A DNA stretch of 24,647 bases from Candidatus Dormiibacterota bacterium (GTDB lineage: Bacteria; Chloroflexota; Dormibacteria; Dormibacterales; Dormibacteraceae). Positions 14,230 through 19,973 of the stretch are shown here, piece after piece. The DNA lies in contig PLYD01000240.1 of the NCBI GenBank assembly GCA_003151665.1, positions 17,379-42,025 on the forward strand. The letters are read 5' to 3'. The notes beneath the pieces were generated by a model. That model was given only the letters and a program-made list of their open reading frames with translations. It was not told where the DNA came from and made no database searches. How positions within the stretch are numbered: position 1 is the stretch's first letter; each line of letters opens with the position of its first letter. The translations under genes and the position numbers were made by a program.

Positions 14230-14285
14230 GTACTCACCTCGTTGCAGCGTTGGAAATCCATGAGTGCGAGACGGGAAATCCATGA
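14226..14285 (+). CDS. 19-codon bridging peptide with strong ribosome binding site
   Basis: ATG at 14226 overlaps the preceding stop (ATGA) and is directly preceded by a purine-rich GGGAGGAGGA. The frame encodes MSTHLVAALEIHECETGNP and stops at 14283-14285, overlapping the next gene's ATG at 14282 (ATGA again). A 12-bp repeat GGAAATCCATGA occurs at 14252-14263 and 14274-14285. The peptide probably serves to carry ribosomes from one gene to the next, because the downstream start itself has only a weak ribosome binding site. Confidence 0.4.
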   Translation: MSTHLVAALEIHECETGNP

Positions 14286-15700
14286 CCACAAACATGGGAA
14301 CTATGGATATGCAGACGGCAGAGTTCCAAGTACAACAGGCTCAAAGATCGATCGGGACTCCAGAGGAGGTGGAGCTCGATTGGCTGCGAGGGACTCAGCG
14401 AGTGCTAGACAAACTGCTCGTGCCCAGGGATCCGCGTGGGATCGTGCTCCTGTGCGGCCTGGTCGCGGCTGCCGCCTTCGGCGTCAGCGCGCTCATGGTT
14501 GGCGATCAGATCGGCTACGCATACCTTGCCGCCGTCGCCGTCGGCTACCTCTTTCTCCAGACCCGCCTGGTACCCACCGTGCTCTGGCTCTTGATTGCGC
14601 TCGGTGGCGTCGCCGCGGCGCTCGCCGGCAACACGTCGGGCTGGATCCTCGGCGTCCTCGGGTTCGGGCTTGCCATCGTTTCGCTGATCCCGGTTCCCAT
14701 CCGGTACCGCTTCGGGTCCGGTCAGGACCAGGAAAGCTCAAGAAAACTTGAGGTGATCCCGGTGACGCTGAGATCAAACGGAGTCTCCGGGGCGGTCGCC
14801 GGAAGCGATTCCTCAAGAAAAGTTGAGGATTCGTTGGCGTCCGGTTTGGCCACCACGGATGGTGGTCTCTCCCGAAACGGGCATCGATCGGCCATCCGAC
14901 CATTCGCGTCGGCCAGCCATCCTGACGAAGCGGCTCCCTCCCGGTCACTGCGGCTTGCTATCAGCACCATGGGCCGGCTGCGACTGGAAATTGGCGGGCG
15001 GGATGTCACCCAGCGCTTGAACGAACAGCCGCGCCTCGAGTTCCTTTTCTCCTATCTGCTCGCCCGCAATCTCCGCGGCGGCGAGGCTGCCCTCGAGCGG
15101 GCGGCGCTGGCGGACGAGGTCGCCCCGGGCCTCCCCGCCGAAAGTCAGCGCGACCGCTTGCGCAAGCAGCTCCACGCCCTGCAGAGCACGCTCCGGCCTC
15201 AGCTGAAAGGCCTTGTGAGCATCAGCAAGACCCATATTTCCCTCGACCTTCAGAACGTCGACGTCGACGTCCTGGCGGTGATCACGATGAGCCACCGCCT
15301 CCTCGCGAGCTGGCATTCGTTGATTGACGTCGAGCTTGCCGACCAGATCACCGATCTCCTGCAAGCCACGGCCGGGCGAGAGTTCTTGTCCGGCTTTTCC
15401 GAGCTTGAGCACCAGGTCACCCAAGGACGTGGCACCGCCTCCGAGGTGGTCGAAGAAGCCAGGGTTCTGATCGGCGGTTGCCGGGCAGACCTCACCCGCG
15501 CCCTGGCTGAATACCAAGAGGCCATCGGCCGTCCCCGGGCATCGATCGCATACCTGCAGGGGGCGCTGACCCAATCACCCGGGCGGCAGGACCTGGCTCG
15601 CCTCCTGGTCGCCGCCTACCTGCAGACCGGACAGACCGGCCTCGCCGAGCAGGCGCGGCGAGAGTACGACCTCACACAAGAGAAAGGAGAAGTGAGATGA
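14282..15700 (+). CDS. Membrane-anchored SARP/BTAD-like regulator
   Basis: A 472-residue protein. Four hydrophobic helices (about 53-73, 77-93, 98-116 and 119-139) follow a 50-residue cytoplasmic N-terminus. A disordered linker (141-222) leads to LRLAISTMGRLRLEIGGRDV, then PRLEFLFSYLLARN and RDRLRKQLHALQSTLRP, ending HISLDLQNVDVDVL. This is the OmpR-type winged helix at the head of SARP/AfsR regulators. The rest (about 330-472) is helical with TPR-like repeats, matching the bacterial transcriptional activator (BTAD) domain. SARP proteins activate transcription by binding direct repeats, but are normally soluble; fusion to a membrane domain is unusual. ATG 14282 is preferred over a GTG at 14264. 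Its stop overlaps the next gene by 4 bp. Confidence 0.65.
   Translation: MTTNMGTMDMQTAEFQVQQAQRSIGTPEEVELDWLRGTQRVLDKLLVPRDPRGIVLLCGLVAAAAFGVSALMVGDQIGYAYLAAVAVGYLFLQTRLVPTVLWLLIALGGVAAALAGNTSGWILGVLGFGLAIVSLIPVPIRYRFGSGQDQESSRKLEVIPVTLRSNGVSGAVAGSDSSRKVEDSLASGLATTDGGLSRNGHRSAIRPFASASHPDEAAPSRSLRLAISTMGRLRLEIGGRDVTQRLNEQPRLEFLFSYLLARNLRGGEAALERAALADEVAPGLPAESQRDRLRKQLHALQSTLRPQLKGLVSISKTHISLDLQNVDVDVLAVITMSHRLLASWHSLIDVELADQITDLLQATAGREFLSGFSELEHQVTQGRGTASEVVEEARVLIGGCRADLTRALAEYQEAIGRPRASIAYLQGALTQSPGRQDLARLLVAAYLQTGQTGLAEQARREYDLTQEKGEVR
14737..14828. repeat. Pair of CTCAAG-AAAA-CTTGAG inverted repeats within a coding linker
   Basis: CTCAAG-AAAA-CTTGAG at 14737-14752 is a perfect inverted repeat. 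CCTCAA-GAAAAG-TTGAGG at 14811-14828 is a close second copy 75 bp away. Both lie in the linker of the SARP-like gene and encode the repeated peptide SSRK(L/V)E, so they could be a protein-level repeat or an intragenic regulatory site. Confidence 0.5.
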
Positions 15701-17139
15701 GTGCTGAAGTGCTGCCAGTCGATTCGATTGCAGCTGACGGGGAAGTCGCAGAGACGTTCAGCCGCGCGGCAACGCCAGCGGCGGGGCCGCAGTTCTGGCA
15801 GCGGCGCGGCTTCCAGCTATCGGCGCTCTTGGCCGTGGTCGTCGCCGGCGGGGCACTTGCCGCCAACAACCTTCTCGCCCGGCAGTACACGCCTGATGCC
15901 GCCGTGCGCCAGTACCTCAGCGCCTTGCAATCGGGCGATGTGACGACCGCCTGGGCCCAAGTCCAGGTCTCAGCACCGACGGCCGAGGTGGCGGCGGCAC
16001 TCACCGATCGCGCGGCTTTTCAGGCGGCGCTGGGCGCCGGCAAGCCTGACATCAAGGACTTTTCCATCATCAGCACCACCAACATCGACGCACGCACCGC
16101 CAGCGTCGATTTCAACTACGACACATCGAGCGGAACCAAGCAAGGCAAATTCATCGTGGAGCGCTCGGGCCAAACGCATTTCGGCCTATACCCGGACTGG
16201 CAGGTGGTCCTCACGCCCGCGCTTCTGCAGATCACGCTGCCCAAAGGCACTGATGGAGTCAGCATCGACGGCAAGGCGGTGGCCGTGCCGCCCGGAGCGC
16301 AGTCCACCGTCGCCGTGCTCCCGCTCGCTCACAAGGTGCAGTTCAACGGCAGCAAAATCCTGGCCCCTGAGGCACTCACGGTCGATGCGTCCTTCTCTCT
16401 CGGCCAGTCGGTGGCTTTCCAACCCCAATTCACTCCCGCCGGTTTGGCCGTGGCCAAAGCCGCAGTCAAGGCAGCTTTCGCCATCTGCGCCCAGCAGACG
16501 AGTCCCAATGCCGACTCTGGCAGCTGTCCGCAGGCGATTGGTTACCAGCTCCCCGGAACCGGGAACTGGAATGTGGTTGGTGATCCGACCCAAGACATGG
16601 TCGTCAGCTTTGACAAGGACATGAACGCAGTCGCCGCCGGCCACTACCAGATGATCTTTGGCTACCAACAATCGGGTAGCCAAGGAGTCCAACACGCACC
16701 CAGTAGTGGTGGCTACAGCGCATCCCTGACCCTGGCCGCAGACGCCGTCACTGCCGGCCCAATCCAGCCGGCCGACGGTCTACCCGCGCTGACGCGGTCG
16801 GGCGGGGCCTCCGATCAGGCGGCAAAGGCTTTGGTCGCCCAGGCCTTCAAGCGATGCGCCGCAGTGCGAGCGCAGAGCGTGGCTGATTGCCCTCAAGCGC
16901 TGATTAGTATCGCCAGCAATGTCCGGTGGTCGCTGGTCGGCGATCCGCTTTCCGCGGCGGCCGTGGAATTCGATCAGAACAGCGGACAGCTGACTGTCCA
17001 TGGCAACTTCGTCATGAACGTCTCTTACAGCTTTCTCGGCTACCCCAAGACGGAGCGCAGCTTCAACACCACCTACGTCGCCTACCTGTTTTGGAACGGC
17101 AAGAGCCTGCAGTTGGTCACGATTGATGGAGCCAACTGA
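15697..17139 (+). CDS. Bitopic protein with NTF2-like region and C-terminal tandem repeat
   Basis: A 480-residue protein with a short cytoplasmic N-terminus, one membrane helix (about 40-60) and a large outer part. After the helix, YTPDAAVRQYLSALQSGDVT looks like the start of an NTF2-like/DUF4878 domain. The C-terminal part contains two related units at about 250-325 and 373-478: AFAICAQQT...CPQAIGYQL...NWNVVGDP and AFKRCAAVR...CPQALISIA...RWSLVGDP, each with two cysteines. Topology and operon position recall the VirB8/TcpC-type assembly proteins of Gram-positive conjugation systems, which also have NTF2-like domains outside the membrane. That is inference. It overlaps the preceding gene by ATGA. 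A truncated copy of its last 41 codons lies at 17767-17892. Confidence 0.65.
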   Translation: MSAEVLPVDSIAADGEVAETFSRAATPAAGPQFWQRRGFQLSALLAVVVAGGALAANNLLARQYTPDAAVRQYLSALQSGDVTTAWAQVQVSAPTAEVAAALTDRAAFQAALGAGKPDIKDFSIISTTNIDARTASVDFNYDTSSGTKQGKFIVERSGQTHFGLYPDWQVVLTPALLQITLPKGTDGVSIDGKAVAVPPGAQSTVAVLPLAHKVQFNGSKILAPEALTVDASFSLGQSVAFQPQFTPAGLAVAKAAVKAAFAICAQQTSPNADSGSCPQAIGYQLPGTGNWNVVGDPTQDMVVSFDKDMNAVAAGHYQMIFGYQQSGSQGVQHAPSSGGYSASLTLAADAVTAGPIQPADGLPALTRSGGASDQAAKALVAQAFKRCAAVRAQSVADCPQALISIASNVRWSLVGDPLSAAAVEFDQNSGQLTVHGNFVMNVSYSFLGYPKTERSFNTTYVAYLFWNGKSLQLVTIDGAN

Positions 17140-17187
17140 GTTGAAGTCAATCAACGAGATCAATGCTCCAGATCAAGGAGGCGCGTT

Positions 17188-17232
17188 ATGGGCCTCGACC
17201 GGGGCATTGAAATGGGGGTAAGCTGGCCCTAA
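17188..17232 (+). CDS. 14-codon leader peptide coupled to the next gene
   Basis: ATG at 17188 has a strong AAGGAGG ribosome binding site at 17175-17181 (6-nt spacing). It encodes MGLDRGIEMGVSWP, and the stop at 17230-17232 overlaps the ATG of the downstream membrane-protein gene (TAATG). The downstream gene lacks a good ribosome binding site of its own, so this peptide may bring ribosomes to it. Confidence 0.4.
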   Translation: MGLDRGIEMGVSWP

Positions 17233-17675
17233 TGGGGATCGCGTACGACTATTCGATGGCTGTCTTGCTGGCCGTGCTGGGGCTGCTGAACGTAGGGACC
17301 CTCATCCTGGGGGTTGTGGGCGTGGTCACCGGCAGATCCTATGCCCCAACTGTGATTTGGCGACTGCGCCGCCGGCGGACACCCGCCTCCCCAGAGGATG
17401 AGCGCCTGCTTGGAATGAGTATCACCCTGATGGCGGTCTTTGGGCTGCTGATGACCTTGCAAATCGGCGCCCTCGCCATCGTCATTTCAACCGGATTGCG
17501 CAGTCCTCGCACGCCCGCCTTTGAGCTGGCGACGCTGATCGGGCTTCTCCTGGTGTTCTGCGTTGATCTGCTCCTCATTGGTGCGGCTGCAGCCATCGGA
17601 TTCCGCGTTCGGTATGTCGTCGGTAGGCCAAATCGACTATCGGCCGAAGCCGATCCCGGCGCGCAGTCGACCTAG
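17232..17675 (+). CDS. Four-helix membrane protein, hypothetical
   Basis: A 147-residue protein with hydrophobic helices at about 9-33, 63-87 and 97-124 (the last long enough to be two segments) and a basic loop between the first and second (WRLRRRRTPASPEDERL). The C-terminus is hydrophilic. No family is recognised. It follows the bitopic protein gene and the 14-codon leader with which its start overlaps, so it is the probable last gene of the rightward operon. It may be a small subunit of the transfer machinery, but nothing in the sequence proves this. Confidence 0.6.
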   Translation: MGIAYDYSMAVLLAVLGLLNVGTLILGVVGVVTGRSYAPTVIWRLRRRRTPASPEDERLLGMSITLMAVFGLLMTLQIGALAIVISTGLRSPRTPAFELATLIGLLLVFCVDLLLIGAAAAIGFRVRYVVGRPNRLSAEADPGAQST

Positions 17676-17713
17676 CGAGCGTATAAGAGGCGGTCGTGGA
17701 CACTCCGAAAAGG

Positions 17714-17765
17714 GGTGGGCCAAACCGGCCCACTTTGATGGGCCAAACGTACGCCTTTGGCGTAA
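17714..17765 (+). repeat. 52-bp direct repeat, copy A
   Basis: Begins GGTGGGCCAAACCGGC and ends TGGGCCAAACGTACGCC-TTT-GGCGTAA, differing from copy B (18531-18582) only in the middle. It contains two GTGGGCCAAAC-type units and an inverted repeat TACGCC-TTT-GGCGTA. Repeated short units of this kind are seen at ends of some insertion sequences (for example IS21-type), so both copies may be transposon-end relics. It lies at the breakpoint of the truncated gene copy at 17767. Confidence 0.75.
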
Positions 17766-17766
17766 G

Positions 17767-17892
17767 AACGTCTCCTACGATCTCTTCGGCAACCCGAACA
17801 GCGGCAGCTGCTTCAATACCAGCTACGTCGCCGACCTGTTTTGGAATGGCAAGAGCCTGCAGCTGGTCACGATCTCCGGCGGGAATTCTTGA
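17767..17892 (+). pseudogene. Truncated duplicate of the C-terminus of the 480-residue gene
   Basis: The frame encodes NVSYDLFGNPNSGSCFNTSY, then VADLFWNGKSLQLVTISGG, and a stop at 17892. The end of the gene at 15697-17139 encodes NVSYSFLGYPKTERSFNTTY, then VAYLFWNGKSLQLVTIDGAN. The DNA is also closely similar from 17767 against 17017 onward. Similarity starts immediately after repeat copy A, so the 5' part of a second paralogue was removed at the repeat boundary. There is no start codon or ribosome binding site, so the fragment is not a functional gene. Confidence 0.8.
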
Positions 17893-18035
17893 GTCGAGGT
17901 CAACTGAGGTGACCATCCTCTTCGACGATCGATCTTAGCGGGGGGAACACCTCCCGGCCAAGAGGGCCAGATGGTGTCCTATCGTTCGATTCGCCGCCAA
18001 CCTGGGACTAACCAGCGGGCGAGGAGGGAAGCGCG

Positions 18036-18512
18036 ATGAAAGAGGCCGCAGCCGAGGGTTTCGTTCTAGGGCCAGGCGAAGGCAGATCGATCGATTTTGA
18101 TGACCCTTTCCCGATATCGGTCAAGGCGACGCGAGAAGAGACGAGCGGGGCTTTCTCGCTTCTCGAAACCAGTGAGCCGCCGGGCATGGGGACGCCCCTA
18201 CATGTTCACCGTGACGCCGCCGAGGCCATATTCGTGATCCAAGGCGAGTACACAGTCTTCCTGGCTAATCGCGAGTTCGTATGTCCGGCTGGGTCGTTCA
18301 TCTTCATACCGGCCGGCACGCCCCATAGGTTCACGACCGGCAGCGTGCCGAGCCGGAAGCTCAACCTATACACACCGGCGGCGATGGTGGGCTATTTCGA
18401 TGATCTAAGCGAGGCCACGAAGAAAGGAACCGTCGATCCCGGTCTTCTCTCGGAAATCGCAGGCCGGCACTCGATGGAAGTGCTGGGCCCAATACCGGAC
18501 GGTTACTTATGA
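18036..18512 (+). CDS. Cupin-domain protein
   Basis: A 158-residue single-domain cupin. Motif 1 carries the metal ligands H56, H58 and E63 in TPLHVHRDAAEAIFVIQGE. Motif 2 reads PAGSFIFIPAGTPHRF with H97. The set resembles quercetin 2,3-dioxygenase-like and related small cupins, which bind a divalent metal in a beta-barrel and act on small molecules or bind ligands; the substrate cannot be told. The ATG has a strong GGAGGGA ribosome binding site 7-8 nt upstream. The gene stands alone between two 52-bp repeats and has no obvious link with conjugation, so it may be cargo that moved with those repeats. Confidence 0.88.
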   Translation: MKEAAAEGFVLGPGEGRSIDFDDPFPISVKATREETSGAFSLLETSEPPGMGTPLHVHRDAAEAIFVIQGEYTVFLANREFVCPAGSFIFIPAGTPHRFTTGSVPSRKLNLYTPAAMVGYFDDLSEATKKGTVDPGLLSEIAGRHSMEVLGPIPDGYL

Positions 18513-18530
18513 AGTTCTGGCCCTCAAAAC

Positions 18531-18582
18531 GGTGGGCCAAACCGGCACATGACGGTGGGCCAAACGTACGCCTTTGGCGTAA
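18531..18582 (+). repeat. 52-bp direct repeat, copy B
   Basis: Same orientation and length as copy A at 17714-17765. The first 16 bases and last about 27 bases are identical apart from the shared internal variation. Located 18 bp after the cupin stop. A small hairpin GCCGC-TGC-GCGGC follows at about 18592-18604. Confidence 0.75.
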
Positions 18583-18688
18583 CAAGATAAGGCCGCTGCG
18601 CGGCTGACCATCGTGAAAAATCGATGTCTTACCATGACCCAGAACACCGGGCAAGAAATCCAGCGAGATTGCGAATGCCCCGAACAAT

Positions 18689-19582
18689 TTGGCTAATCGC
18701 TGGTGGGCTTTGGTGTCACCGGCTGCGCTCAGGGAACCTGCCGGCTTCCTCACAACTCCTCACGATGCAGGCCGCGTCCTGTCGGGGCCATACGATCTCG
18801 GCCCGATCCACATCGCGCCAGGCGAGCGTCAGCTAGTCGACTTCGTGCCGCTGTTTGCTCAGGGCTGGACCTCTGTTGTTTCCTGGCCGGTCTTGGTTTT
18901 CGGCGAAATCCAGGGCTCCTGGCAAGAAACGGACAGAGCTGCGGCCAAGGCGCTCCATCGCTTGTGCTGTCTGTTAGCACTCGCTTGGGGCGAACCGTGG
19001 CAGGTCCGTCTTGCACCGGCACCAGAAACGAATCTGCCGCCTAAAGTTCCAGAACCCGTTCTTGTGCCGAACCCCGAGCACTATCACGACGATAGCAATC
19101 CGCAGATTGGTATGCGGGCTGAAGCCGATCTTCCTGATTGGATAAGCAAAGGCTGGGATCGGCTCGACGAGGCCAACTTCAGCGGGAAGGTTCAGCCGGG
19201 TCTCGGCCTTTGGCATGAAGGGATTCTTCTTCAGCCAGAACATCCCTCATTGGCAATGGTGTCATTCGTCGCATCCCTAGAGCAGTCGGCGATGTCGATG
19301 CCGGGATTCACCCGGAGCCTAGGTGCCAGTGCAAAGTTCTGGCTCTCGGCTGAGTCGGCCGCAACGGCTGAAGAGATACAACAGCTTCGAGACGCCAGGA
19401 TCTATGGCAAGCGGTCCGAAACATCACATGGTTCAGCCCTTCATGGAATCGAGCCAGAGTTTGGATTCATGCTGCTTCAGCCGATCGGGTCAGAAGATCC
19501 GACCTACAAGTTTGTCTTCGGTACGCTGAAGTTGATCAGAAACATCAGCCGCCGGTGCCTCATCAATATCTTGGCGAACTAG
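18689..19582 (+). CDS. Putative HEPN-like domain protein, hypothetical
   Basis: A 297-residue protein of no named family that I can assign. The N-terminal half (about 4-110) is a mixed alpha/beta region containing SGPYDLGPIHIAPGERQLVD and WQVRLAPAPE. The C-terminal half (about 185-295) is helical: LAMVSFVASLEQSAM, then SLGASAKFWLSAE and YGKRSETSHGSALHG. R242 and H247 in RSETSH fit the Rx4-6H motif of HEPN ribonuclease domains found in abortive-infection and toxin systems, in the helical setting where it usually occurs. The start is uncertain: a TTG at 18689 without a good ribosome binding site, open upstream only to 18638. The 5' end may have been trimmed near repeat copy B. It lies next to a Type I restriction system. 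Confidence 0.55.
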   Translation: MANRWWALVSPAALREPAGFLTTPHDAGRVLSGPYDLGPIHIAPGERQLVDFVPLFAQGWTSVVSWPVLVFGEIQGSWQETDRAAAKALHRLCCLLALAWGEPWQVRLAPAPETNLPPKVPEPVLVPNPEHYHDDSNPQIGMRAEADLPDWISKGWDRLDEANFSGKVQPGLGLWHEGILLQPEHPSLAMVSFVASLEQSAMSMPGFTRSLGASAKFWLSAESAATAEEIQQLRDARIYGKRSETSHGSALHGIEPEFGFMLLQPIGSEDPTYKFVFGTLKLIRNISRRCLINILAN

Positions 19583-19625
19583 TTCGCGCGCCAGAGCGAC
19601 ACTCGCTAAGCCGGCCTTAGGCCAA

Positions 19626-19853
19626 TTAGCTGGATGCTCGTCGGCGCTCCCAAAGCGCATCCAGATGTTCGCACCCCTGCGAGTGCTCCTCGCACGTGGA
19701 TAAGCCAAGACTGCCAGTCTCGACTGAGTAGACGGTTCCGCAACACCGACAGCACGCAAGGCCGTCATGGGGCGCCAACTCCCGGTTGCACAGGGAGCAG
19801 AACCCCTCCGAGGCGACGGCCATTACTGCTAGTGCGTCACGGTGAAGCGCCAT
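19626..19853 (-). CDS. Small zinc-ribbon protein
   Basis: A 75-residue Cys/His-rich protein: CSLC at 19-22, CCRCCG at 34-39, then C54, H57, C61 and H63 (STCEEHSQGCEHLDALW). The spacing supports two zinc-binding knuckles. Small proteins of this type bind nucleic acid or partner proteins; no specific family is recognised. An internal ATG at residue 11 is an alternative start. It is convergent with the HEPN-like gene and divergent from hsdR. The cysteine pattern argues for a real gene despite its small size. Confidence 0.55.
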   Translation of the reverse strand: MALHRDALAVMAVASEGFCSLCNRELAPHDGLACCRCCGTVYSVETGSLGLSTCEEHSQGCEHLDALWERRRASS

Positions 19854-19872
19854 ACCCTAATTCTGCGACGGC

Positions 19873-19922
19873 TCGATATCACCGGTCACAGTTCAGCGGC
19901 GAATCGATATCCTCGTTCAGCG
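19873..19922. promoter_or_regulatory. Direct repeats in the hsdR / zinc-ribbon intergenic region
   Basis: TCGATATC occurs at 19873-19880 and 19904-19911 (31 bp apart, about three helical turns). GTTCAGCG occurs at 19891-19898 and 19915-19922. The repeats lie between the divergent zinc-ribbon gene and the hsd operon, where an operator would be expected. No -10/-35 pair is evident. Confidence 0.35.
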
Positions 19923-19973
19923 TCCTCCAAGATTGGAGCGCCCCAGCCCTAACGGGTGGTCCTGAAGGAGAGA

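Noticed and set aside
14945..15574. A 209-residue minus-strand frame opposite the SARP-like gene
   Set aside because: It is antisense to a gene with domain similarity and good operon context, and it has no recognisable motifs.
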